From positions 1 to 21,874 of the forward strand of contig CAYVYP010000023.1 in assembly GCA_964455975.1 (NCBI GenBank): a stretch of DNA of 21,874 bases, given 5' to 3'. A model generated the notes under the pieces. The model was given only the letters and a program-made list of their open reading frames with translations, was not told the DNA's origin and searched no databases. Source of the DNA: JAETTH01 sp964455975 (GTDB taxonomy: Bacteria > Bacillota > Clostridia > TANB77 > CAG-508). Position numbers and translations under genes: made by a program. Of this stretch, positions 8,280 through 15,205 are shown in pieces (the first letter of the stretch is position 1; each line of letters starts with the position of its first letter).

Positions 8280-8301
8280 TTTCAAATATTTAATCTCAAA
8301 T
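8276..8301. repeat. 26-bp direct repeat, copy 2
   Basis: Identical and co-oriented with 2467-2492, which is the histidine kinase stop region. Here it is intergenic, overlapping the U tract of the islet terminator. Outside the 26 bp the similarity ends on both sides. Confidence 0.85.
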
Positions 8302-8334
8302 ATTTTTTATAGTTCAAAGCAAACATATAACACT

Positions 8335-8366
8335 AGTGAATATATTACCAGTATTCACTCTTTTTT
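8335..8366 (+). terminator. Second + strand hairpin upstream of the rluA-like gene
   Basis: A perfect 8-bp stem AGTGAATA / TATTCACT with a 9-nt loop is followed by CTTTTTTAATTT. No gene lies between it and the islet terminator, so it may be a remnant or act as insulation for the following promoter. Confidence 0.6.
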
Positions 8367-8380
8367 AATTTGTATTTTTC

Positions 8381-8409
8381 TTGCATTTTTATATTATTAT
8401 AATTATAAT
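8381..8409 (+). promoter_or_regulatory. Promoter of the rluA-like gene, giving a leaderless mRNA
   Basis: -35 TTGCAT, 17-bp spacer, consensus -10 TATAAT at 8404-8409. The ATG begins at 8416, where transcription would be expected to start, and there is no ribosome binding site upstream. Confidence 0.65.
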
Positions 8410-8415
8410 GTAATT

Positions 8416-9262
8416 ATGAAAAGTTTAGTGGTTGATAAAAAATATGATGGTAAAAAATTAAATACATTTCTTTATGCTAATTTTAATGGTCTTAAATCTA
8501 GCACTTTTTTTAGTGCTTTAGAAAATAAGGATATTAAAATTAATGGAAATAGAATTAAAGAAAATATTACTGTTCACTTTTTGGATAAAATTGATGTATA
8601 TATAAAAGATGAATTATTAGAATCTAATTTTGATATTCAAAAAGTATATGAAGATGACAATATATTAATAATAAATAAGCCTTCTAATATAGAAGTTTTG
8701 GGAGATAATAGTTTAACTTCTATTTTAGAAAAAAACTATTTATTTATTAAGCCTTGTCATAGGTTAGATAGAAATACAACAGGACTTATTTTATTTGCTA
8801 AAAATGAAATTTCAGAAAAAATACTTTTAGAAAAATTTAAAAATAAAGAAATTCAAAAACATTATATTGCAGAAGTTTATGGTATTCCAAAAGTTAAAGA
8901 AAAACGTTTAGAAGCATATCTTTTTAAAGATAGTAAGCATTCTATAGTATATATTAGTGATGAATTTAAAAAGGGTTATCAAAAAATTATAACATCATAT
9001 AAAGTAATTTCTAGTAATATAGAAAATAATACTTCAGTTTTAGATATTAATTTAGAAACAGGACGAACTCATCAAATTAGAGCTCATTTAGCACATATTG
9101 GTCTTCCTATAATTGGTGACCGGTAAATATGGAATAAATGAAATAAATAAACGTTTTAATACTAAAACTCAAAAGCTTTGTAGTTATAGTATAAAATTTT
9201 GTTTTACTTCTGATTCTGGAATTTTAGAATATTTAAATAATAAAGAAATTAAAATTAAATAA
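8416..9262 (+). CDS. RluA-family pseudouridine synthase, needs a +1 frameshift at CGG
   Basis: Isomerises uridine to pseudouridine in structured RNA, most likely rRNA. The first 60 residues look like an S4-type RNA-binding domain (DGKKLNTFL). The catalytic domain follows, with the motif HRLDRNTTGL (catalytic Asp D118) and GRTHQIRAHLAHIGLPIIGD near the end. In the zero frame the protein stops one codon after CGG at 9121. Skipping the C at 9121 gives GGT AAA TAT GGA (the GD-x-x-YG motif of the family) and 46 further residues to the TAA at 9260-9262, 281 aa in all. The start at ATG 8416 is chosen because the protein homology begins there; the -10 box ends only 6 nt before it, so the mRNA is probably leaderless. 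It is the only native + strand gene here. Which RluA subgroup or target uridine is involved cannot be decided. Confidence 0.88.
9121..9123 (+). other. CGG +1 frameshift site in the rluA-like gene
   Basis: The reading is GGT GAC CGG TAA ATA. Skipping C9121 gives GAC GGT AAA TAT GGA (D-G-K-Y-G), the expected family motif. The unshifted frame stops at the next codon, and the heptamer CGGTAAA also occurs at the ABC ATPase site. Confidence 0.88.
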
Positions 9263-9268
9263 CATATA

Positions 9269-9306
9269 AAAAAACCACTTAAGCACGAATGCTTAAGTGG
9301 TTTTTT
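9269..9306. terminator. Bidirectional terminator between rluA-like gene and 47-aa gene
   Basis: A perfect inverted repeat centred on ACCACTTAAGC / GCTTAAGTGGT with a 6-nt loop, flanked by A6 and T6, serves both converging genes. It starts 7 nt after the rluA-like stop reached in the shifted frame, which agrees with that frame being the real one. Confidence 0.9.
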
Positions 9307-9312
9307 GCTGAA

Positions 9313-9456
9313 TTACCTGTCATTGCCAGGGAATTCATTAGAATTTACAATTTCTCGACAAATTGAGCCTCGAAGTTCTTTCTGATATGCTGTAAGATTT
9401 TTTCCATTTTGAACAGTTGTCTGTTCAGATAGTTTTTCCAAATCTTCGCGAGTCAT
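9313..9456 (-). CDS. 47-aa hypothetical protein (foreign islet 2)
   Basis: A short gene of 47 codons plus stop with a clear AAAGGAGA ribosome binding site 7 nt before ATG 9456, its own promoter at 9491-9519 and the bidirectional terminator 7 nt after its stop. The product is soluble, charged and without cysteine pairs, a signal or membrane segment (starts MTREDLEKLSEQT, ends SNEFPGNDR). I do not recognise it. Codon use is unlike the native genes: CGC, CGA, CGA and AGG for arginine, plus CAG, TTC and GGC, where native genes use mostly AGA. That and the compact promoter-gene-terminator unit suggest recent acquisition. Confidence 0.65.
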   Translation of the reverse strand: MTREDLEKLSEQTTVQNGKNLTAYQKELRGSICREIVNSNEFPGNDR

Positions 9457-9490
9457 AGTAAAATCTCCTTTCTACATTAGTCATACATAT

Positions 9491-9519
9491 ATTATACTAC
9501 ATTTCAAAAAATTTTTCAA
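9491..9519 (-). promoter_or_regulatory. Promoter of the 47-aa gene, overlapping the end of ftsH
   Basis: Minus strand -35 TTGAAA (inside the last ftsH codons), 17-bp spacer ending AATGTAG, -10 TATAAT immediately after the ftsH stop. The layout matches the promoter of islet 3 (15175-15203). Confidence 0.65.
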
Positions 9520-11323
9520 ATTCTTCAGATGTTATTATTTCTTTTGATAATAATAAGTTAGCTAAATCATCTAATTTGCTTCTATGTTCTAGCAATATTT
9601 TTTGTGCTTTTTCATATGCAGTTTCTATTAAATTCTTAACTTCTTTTCCAATTATATCTCCAATATTATCTCCATACATTTGCATTTCATATGGATTATC
9701 ACTATTTCCTATCCAAATTGGTCCTAAAGTATCACTCATACCATAAATAGATACCATTTGTCTTGCTATCTTTGTTGCTACCTCAATATCATTACTTGCC
9801 CCTGTTGAAATTTCATTTAATGCTATTTTTTCTGCTGCTCTACCACCTAAAAGTGCTATTAATTTTTCTTCCATTTCAGTTCTAGATATATAATATTTAT
9901 CTTCATCTGATTTATACATTGTATACCCACCTGCAACACCTCTTGGTATTATTGAAACTTCTTTTACATCATTTTGTGTTTCTAAAAATTTGCTTACTAT
10001 AGCATGTCCTGCTTCATGATATGCTGTTAATTTTTTATCTTTTTCTGATATCACTCTTGATTTTTTCTCTAATCCTACGGTTACTTTCTTAACTGCTTCT
10101 TCTATATCGTCATTTTCTATTTCTTCATGTTTATTAATTGTAGCAATTATAGCAGCTTCGTTCAAAATATTTGCAAGTTCTGCTCCTGTAAATCCTGCTG
10201 TATCTTCTGCTATACTTTTTAAAGAAACATCTTTTGCTAATTTTTTCTCTTTACTGTGTATCTCAAGTATTGCTTCTCTTCCTTTAGCATCTGGAGATGA
10301 AATATATATTTGTCTATCAAATCTACCTGGTCTTAAAAGTGCTTTATCTAACATTTCAGGTCTATTTGTTGCAGCTAAAACTATTATAGTTTCTTCTGTA
10401 TCAAATCCATCCATTTCCACTAATAATTGATTTAATGTTTGATTGTTTTCTGATTCAGCACCGCTAGATGATGTTCTTCTTGCTCCTATTGCATCTATCT
10501 CATCTATAAATATTATACATGGTGATATTTTTCTTGCTTTTTCAAATAATTTTCTTACTCTTGATGCCCCAAGACCTGCAAACATTTCTATAAATTCAGA
10601 ACCGCTCATAGATATAAATGGTACATTTGCTTCTCCTGCTATTGCCTTTGCTATTAATGTTTTACCAGTTCCTGGTTTTCCACAAAGTAATATTCCTCTT
10701 GGAGTTTTTGCTCCCATTTCAGTGAATTTTTTAGGCATTTTTAGAAAATTCACTATTTCTTTTAACTCTTCTTTTTCTTCATCTAATCCTGCTACATCAT
10801 CAAATTTTATTTTAGTTTTAGTACTTTCGTCATCATATATTTTACCTTTTTCACCTAATCCTTGCATTTGAATAATTAATATTATTAATATTGCCATCAT
10901 TGCAACTGGTAGAACAGAAAATAACATTGATGGTATTTTTAACAATATATTTTCCGGATTTTGAATAAGTTCTATATTATTTCCTTCTGCTACTTTTTGT
11001 TGTACTAGCTCTATAAAAGCTTGAATATTTGGAACTATCACCTTTTTTTCTTCTTCTACATCTTTTAATTTTATTTTTAAAGATGTACTTCCAACTGTCA
11101 TTTCTATTTTTTCTACTTTTTGTTCTGATATATTTCTAATTAAATCAGTATAAGCAAGTTTTGTATTATCTTCTTTTTTATTTGCAACCATAAAATATGC
11201 TACAGCAATTGTTATTAATATTGCTAATATTACACCTGCCAATATTAAATAGTACTTTTTATTTTTATTTTGTTTTTTATTATTATCATCTATTCTAGTA
11301 TTTTTTTTCTTGTTTTTGCCCAT
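9497..11323 (-). CDS. ftsH: ATP-dependent zinc metalloprotease FtsH
   Basis: Membrane-anchored AAA+ protease that extracts and degrades misfolded membrane proteins and selected regulators. The 608 residues show a basic N-terminus, TM1 (24-46), a short extracytoplasmic domain, TM2 (about 131-152) and an AAA+ module. That module has Walker A GKPGTGKT (215-222), a pore-loop region MFAGLGASRVR, Walker B IIFIDE (D274, E275) and arginine fingers in RPGRFDR. The M41 protease domain carries HEAGH (H436, E437, H440). Walker A has Lys where most FtsH have Pro (PPGTGKT), and the pore loop reads FAGLG rather than FVGVG; both are mild substitutions. It starts 13 nt after the DUF1189 gene with GAAAGGAA as ribosome binding site and closes the femX-alr-DUF1189-ftsH run. 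Three CGG triplets occur in its coding strand, all out of frame. Confidence 0.96.
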   Translation of the reverse strand: MGKNKKKNTRIDDNNKKQNKNKKYYLILAGVILAILITIAVAYFMVANKKEDNTKLAYTDLIRNISEQKVEKIEMTVGSTSLKIKLKDVEEEKKVIVPNIQAFIELVQQKVAEGNNIELIQNPENILLKIPSMLFSVLPVAMMAILIILIIQMQGLGEKGKIYDDESTKTKIKFDDVAGLDEEKEELKEIVNFLKMPKKFTEMGAKTPRGILLCGKPGTGKTLIAKAIAGEANVPFISMSGSEFIEMFAGLGASRVRKLFEKARKISPCIIFIDEIDAIGARRTSSSGAESENNQTLNQLLVEMDGFDTEETIIVLAATNRPEMLDKALLRPGRFDRQIYISSPDAKGREAILEIHSKEKKLAKDVSLKSIAEDTAGFTGAELANILNEAAIIATINKHEEIENDDIEEAVKKVTVGLEKKSRVISEKDKKLTAYHEAGHAIVSKFLETQNDVKEVSIIPRGVAGGYTMYKSDEDKYYISRTEMEEKLIALLGGRAAEKIALNEISTGASNDIEVATKIARQMVSIYGMSDTLGPIWIGNSDNPYEMQMYGDNIGDIIGKEVKNLIETAYEKAQKILLEHRSKLDDLANLLLSKEIITSEEFEKFFEM

Positions 11324-11336
11324 TTTCTATTCCTTT

Positions 11337-12440
11337 CTATGCTTGATTACCTTCTGGCTCTACTTTAGGTTCTTTTTCTTTTGATTTTGGTTTTTTAGGC
11401 TCTTTTTTCTTCTGCTTTTCCTTTTCACTTAAGTCTTCTTCATCTGGATTTTTTTCATCTGGGTCTTTTTTATCTGGATTTTTTTCTTTCTTTTTTTCTT
11501 CTTCTTGTTTTTGCTTTTCTATAGCTTGTTTAATTTTTTCTTGCTCTTCTTGAATTATTCCTACTTCTATTGTTTGTTTAATTAAATCTTGTTTTATTAA
11601 TAAAATTGCTGTTACCATATAAATACAAGCAATTACTGTATATACTACTTGGAAATATGAAATAGTAAGTCCTATAAATGTATTTGCTACAATATATATT
11701 GCATTTAGAATAATTGATAAGGTTAATGCATGAACTGCTAAATTATAACATGGAGTAAACCTCAATTTTAATCCTACTATTCTTGCTGTTAAAAATCCTA
11801 ATACTGCTATCATAATAGCATCAACAGCTATACTTGCTAAATATATTACAAACATATATATAAACATAACTATAAAATAACTAACAATTAAAACTGTATA
11901 ATTAATATTATTTGCTATAAAATTTAATGCTTCTTCCTTTGTAAAATTTGTTATATTATATTGTTTTGCAATATCAGAATAATTATATGTTGACACTAAA
12001 TTGGTCATTGAATTTTTTAATATTATCTTATCTTTTAATATTAAGACTGCATTATCATAGTTTTTTAAATTATCTATTTGAGTTTGTATTTCTTCTTCAT
12101 TTTCTGTTATTGTATCTATTATAATATTTGCTGGAAAGTCCTTATTTTGTTCTATTTTTATAATTTTGTCTGTATCTACACTTAATATATTTTCTTCATA
12201 TTTTAAATTTGGTATCTCATTTTCAAAATAATTTAAACTATATTGTATAATGTTAAAAAATTTATATGTTAATAATGAAGATATAATTATCACAAAAATA
12301 GCTACTATTTGAAATAAATATTTTATTGATTTTGATAATTTCTCTACTGCAAAAATTTGATATTTATCAAAATCTTTTATACTTATTAATACTCTTTTAA
12401 AAAATGATAATTTTGTTTTTTTTACTTCTTTTTCCTCCAT
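11337..12440 (-). CDS. DUF1189-family multi-pass membrane protein with charged C-terminal tail
   Basis: A 367-residue integral membrane protein of unknown function. The N-terminal FFKRVLISIKDFDKYQIFA followed by a hydrophobic helix (about 42-66) resembles DUF1189 proteins. A 110-residue extracytoplasmic region follows, then four further hydrophobic helices (about 178-205, 206-222, 230-252, 262-285). The last 75 residues are a highly charged cytoplasmic tail with repeated D/N-P-D-E/K units and Lys/Glu/Pro-rich sequence. Its ATG lies one base after the alr stop (TAA G ATG), and its AAGGGAG ribosome binding site is inside the last alr codons. Translation is therefore coupled to ribosomes that finish alr in the doubly shifted frame. 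The link with alr and ftsH suggests an envelope role, by context only. Confidence 0.75.
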   Translation of the reverse strand: MEEKEVKKTKLSFFKRVLISIKDFDKYQIFAVEKLSKSIKYLFQIVAIFVIIISSLLTYKFFNIIQYSLNYFENEIPNLKYEENILSVDTDKIIKIEQNKDFPANIIIDTITENEEEIQTQIDNLKNYDNAVLILKDKIILKNSMTNLVSTYNYSDIAKQYNITNFTKEEALNFIANNINYTVLIVSYFIVMFIYMFVIYLASIAVDAIMIAVLGFLTARIVGLKLRFTPCYNLAVHALTLSIILNAIYIVANTFIGLTISYFQVVYTVIACIYMVTAILLIKQDLIKQTIEVGIIQEEQEKIKQAIEKQKQEEEKKKEKNPDKKDPDEKNPDEEDLSEKEKQKKKEPKKPKSKEKEPKVEPEGNQA

Positions 12441-12441
12441 C

Positions 12442-13568
12442 TTATTTATACTCCCTTCTAATACTACTATCTACACACATAGGATCTACATTTAGTCTAA
12501 CTTCATCATTTATTTTAATATCCTTATCTCCTGTAATGTCAATTATTATATGATACATTCCGAACTCTTCCTAATACTTTATATTTTTTATCTTTTATTA
12601 TAACTTTTAAAGATTTATCTCTAAAGAAATCTTTAAAACTTCCAATAAAATATCTTAATTTATCTCTAAATCTATACATATCATTATCTATAACAACATT
12701 ATATCCATCAAAATGACCGAAGTGGTATTACTGCTACTTTTATTTCTTTTTTAGTAATATATGAATTTGAATATCCTATATTATGTTTTTTAGGAAGATC
12801 TCTTATTTCTGAAATATTAGTTTTTAAATATGCTATTTTTTTAAGTTCTAAATTATTTGGCACTAATATTCTTCCTAAAAATGCTGAACCTATTCTTACC
12901 GCATTTAAATGCATTTCTGGAAATTTTAAAAATGCAGAAGAATTGCAAATATGTAACATTCCAGGATCTATTTCATTTAATTTCATATTTTCTATTACAT
13001 CTATATATCTTTGAAATTGTTTTTTTGTCCATTCATTTTTACTATAAAAAGCTAATGAAAAATGTGAGAATGTTCCTTCTATCTTAAGGTTAGTAAATTC
13101 TTTAATTGTATTTATTAAAGTTTCTATATCATTATAAATGAAGCCATATCTACCAAGACCAGTATCTATTTTTATATGGCATCTTACTAATTTTTCTTTA
13201 TCTTTTGCAATTTTATTTGCAACTTGTCCTGCTTGTGTAGAGCCTATAGTTAATATTATATCATTATCTATTAAAATTTCTATTTCTTTTTTTATGCAAG
13301 TTGATGAAAGCATTAAAATATCTTCTTTTATTCCACTTTTTCTTAATTTAATAGCATCTTCAACAGTAGATACAGCTAAAAAATTAATCCCATTATCTAT
13401 TAAGAATTTAGAAAATTCTATTAATCCTAAACCATAACCATTTCCCTTAACAACTCCAATAATTATAGGTCTTTTTCCTGCATCATCTGCTGGTTGTTCT
13501 TTAATATACTTTTTTACAGCATCAATATTATGTTTTAAATCTTTTTTATTTATAACTAAAGATTTCAT
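12442..13568 (-). CDS. alr: Alanine racemase, needs two +1 frameshifts at CGG
   Basis: PLP enzyme converting L- to D-alanine for peptidoglycan. The PLP lysine is K41 (GVVKGNGYGLG), and the barrel continues with KIDTGLGRYGF and FSHF. The C-terminal domain begins near NIGYSNSY, whose tyrosine is probably the second catalytic base. The zero frame ends at VAVIPL, then CGG. Skipping the C at 12719 gives GGT CAT TTT GAT GG, the conserved IPLG-x-x-DGY motif, and 52 residues to LGRV. There a second CGG breaks the frame. Skipping the C at 12562 gives GGA ATG, matching the family's GR-x-x-M region, then IIIDITGD and NVDPM to TAA 12442-12444. The total is 374 aa, the normal length. Start ATG 13568 follows GGAGGAG. 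The stop reached this way is one base before the next gene, strong support for the reconstruction. An acidic insertion (EQPADDAGKR, about 24-33) is unusual. Confidence 0.9.
12560..12562 (-). other. Second CGG +1 frameshift site in alr
   Basis: Minus-strand reading is AGA GTT CGG AAT GTA. Skipping the C gives GTT GGA ATG TAT (V-G-M-Y). The unshifted frame stops after six more codons (TGA). Confidence 0.85.
12717..12719 (-). other. First CGG +1 frameshift site in alr
   Basis: Minus-strand reading is CCA CTT CGG TCA TTT TGA. Skipping the C gives CTT GGT CAT TTT GAT GGA, restoring the conserved IPLG-x-x-DG motif. The unshifted frame stops three codons after CGG. Confidence 0.88.
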
Positions 13569-13633
13569 TTACTCCTCCATTTTATTGCTTGTCCCAAGTA
13601 CGATATTTTTATCAAAATAGGACTTGTTCCCAA

Positions 13634-14695
13634 TTAAACTCCTCTTTTTAATGCTCTTAATTTTCTAAACCACTTTTCTGCTATTTTATATAATTTATAT
13701 GTTAATGGTTTAAATGGAATATATATTTCACCTAAAAATTCTGTAAATTCTGCTCCAAATCCTTTTTTAAATCTATATAATCCATATTGTGGATGTGTTT
13801 CATCTACTACTCCTGATACTCCTCTTAAATCAAATATATCATCTTTTCTTGATATTGCTAATTTTATCATTTCCCATTGTAATAAATAATTTGGCATTAC
13901 ATTTCTATATTCATTACTACTTGCCCCATATAAATACCATGTTTTATTTCCATACATTATTGGTATTACTCCTGAAACTGGCTTTCCTTCATAATATGCC
14001 ATAAGTACTTTCATATGTTCTGGTGCTAAAGCATCATACATTTTTTCAAAATATTCTAATGGTCTTATAATGAATCCATCTCTTGAACCTGTTTCTACCA
14101 TTATTTTATGAAAATCTTTTAAATCTTCTTTAGTGCCCTCTTTTACTGTAACACCTTTTTTTTGTGCTAAACGTACATTATATCTTGTTTTAGAATGAAA
14201 TCCTTCAAATATTTCATCTTCTGTTTTATTTTTTATATCTAATCTAAATACATATCTTGGTTGAATTTCTTCACTAAAATCTTTCGCGTCATCTTTTATA
14301 TTATACCCTAATTTAGATACTATATTTCTAAATTCTTCATCTGAGCTAACAATATCTGGCTCTATTTTTAATACAAATGCATTATATTTTTTTGTTAATT
14401 CTTTTACTCCATCTGTTAACTGCTTTAATACTTTCTCATCATGTATATCACATACTGGTCCTCTTGAAGAATACATTAAATTTCCAAAAATAGGTATTTT
14501 TCTAATTAATACACTTATACTTCCTATTATATTCCCATTTTTATCTTCTGCAAGAACAATTTCATTTTTCCAACTTTCTTTTACTTTTCCCCATTCTATT
14601 GATTGTTGAAAATTACATCTTGGATGTTTATTTAAAAACTCATTATATTTTTCTTTATTTTTCTCATTTACTAATATCACTTTAAATTCCTCCAT
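13634..14695 (-). CDS. FemAB/FemX-family aminoacyltransferase (peptidoglycan bridge formation)
   Basis: Transfers amino acids from aminoacyl-tRNA to the stem-peptide lysine or an equivalent residue of lipid II, building interpeptide bridges at the inner membrane face. The 353 residues show the paired GNAT-like folds of the family: FQQSIEWGKVK, IFGNLMYSSRGPVCD, KTRYNVRLAQKKGV, then PVSGVIPIMYGNKTWYLYGASS and DLRGVSG, ending in a basic tail. The donor amino acid cannot be predicted. The start is uncertain: ATG 14695 has no upstream ribosome binding site, while GGAGG inside codons 1-3 sits 8 nt before an in-frame GTG at 14680, giving MILVNEKNKEK and 348 aa. The GTG start fits better. A promoter lies at 14721-14749. 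It leads the run femX-alr-DUF1189-ftsH, which fits a cell-wall role. Confidence 0.85.
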   Translation of the reverse strand: MEEFKVILVNEKNKEKYNEFLNKHPRCNFQQSIEWGKVKESWKNEIVLAEDKNGNIIGSISVLIRKIPIFGNLMYSSRGPVCDIHDEKVLKQLTDGVKELTKKYNAFVLKIEPDIVSSDEEFRNIVSKLGYNIKDDAKDFSEEIQPRYVFRLDIKNKTEDEIFEGFHSKTRYNVRLAQKKGVTVKEGTKEDLKDFHKIMVETGSRDGFIIRPLEYFEKMYDALAPEHMKVLMAYYEGKPVSGVIPIMYGNKTWYLYGASSNEYRNVMPNYLLQWEMIKLAISRKDDIFDLRGVSGVVDETHPQYGLYRFKKGFGAEFTEFLGEIYIPFKPLTYKLYKIAEKWFRKLRALKRGV

Positions 14696-14720
14696 ATTTT
14701 TTCTTTATGTATATGTACAT

Positions 14721-14749
14721 ATTCTACACTAATTATTCCCATTTTACAA
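14721..14749 (-). promoter_or_regulatory. Promoter of the femX-like gene
   Basis: Minus strand -35 TTGTAA, 17-bp spacer, -10 TAGAAT, directly downstream of the islet 3 terminator. It probably drives the femX-alr-DUF1189-ftsH run, since no clear terminator is seen inside that run. Confidence 0.55.
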
Positions 14750-14751
14750 GC

Positions 14752-14789
14752 AAAATAAAAAAAGCCACCAAAAAACTTTGGTGGCTTTT
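14752..14789 (-). terminator. Terminator of the 111-aa gene
   Basis: A 12-bp perfect stem AAAGCCACCAAA / TTTGGTGGCTTT with a 4-nt loop is followed on the minus strand by TTTTATTTT. It begins 6 nt after the stop of the 111-aa gene. Confidence 0.9.
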
Positions 14790-14794
14790 GAGGT

Positions 14795-15130
14795 TTAAAC
14801 TTTTACTGTTAAATATGTGTTTTTTCGTCTTTGTGTTTGAATATCGTATGTTTCGTCTCTTGATGGGATAACTGTGATTATAATTTTTTCAGCTTCAATT
14901 TCTGTGTTAATTTCCTCCCATAATTGATCCAGAATAAAGGGATTGCATTGTATCCGGTATAGTGTTTGGTTCTTTTTAGGAACCACAACAATAACCTTTG
15001 ATTTGATCAACATTGCTTGGTCTGCTTCCCTTGTAGGAATATCTCCTTCTTCAACAATAGTTGAAACGTCCTCTCCCTTCAGTATCTTATACAATATTTT
15101 TCTGCTAAGATTTTGCCGAAATTCCAACAT
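14795..15130 (-). CDS. 111-aa hypothetical protein (foreign islet 3)
   Basis: A 111-residue soluble protein with no recognised domain. It is rich in Ile, Glu and Lys, with an apparently alternating beta pattern (KVIVVVP, IIITVIP, YLTVKV) and a helical N-terminus (LSRKILYKILKGEDVS). One cysteine; no signal or membrane helix. Start ATG 15130 has GGAGG with 9-nt spacing. It lies in a compact promoter-gene-terminator unit that exactly fills the space between cysS and femX. Two in-frame CGG codons (in EFRQN and LYRIQ) must be read as Arg for this protein to exist, because a +1 shift at either leads to early stops. That conflicts with the rule seen in the native genes. With AGG, CGA, GAG, CAG and ATC codons also present, it suggests acquisition from a relative with a normal CGG codon. 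It could be poorly expressed here. Confidence 0.65.
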   Translation of the reverse strand: MLEFRQNLSRKILYKILKGEDVSTIVEEGDIPTREADQAMLIKSKVIVVVPKKNQTLYRIQCNPFILDQLWEEINTEIEAEKIIITVIPSRDETYDIQTQRRKNTYLTVKV

Positions 15131-15174
15131 ACTATATTTACCTCCTATTTAAATTGTGCTATGCACTTATATGA

Positions 15175-15203
15175 ATTATATCACATTATGTATACTTTTT
15201 CAA
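15175..15203 (-). promoter_or_regulatory. Promoter of the 111-aa gene
   Basis: Minus strand -35 TTGAAA, 17-bp spacer ending AATGTGA (TRTGN extended element), consensus -10 TATAAT. The -35 begins 3 bases after the cysS stop. Confidence 0.75.
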
Positions 15204-15205
15204 AT

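Noticed and set aside
2467..8301. A complete mobile element bounded by the 26-bp repeats
   Set aside because: No integrase, transposase or relaxase gene is inside, and the enclosed ATPase already follows the native CGG rule, so the module looks long resident.
13569..13633. Hairpin between femX and alr (CAAGT / ACTTG, and GATA / TATC inside)
   Set aside because: Short, interrupted stems without a U tract; not supportable as terminator or riboswitch.
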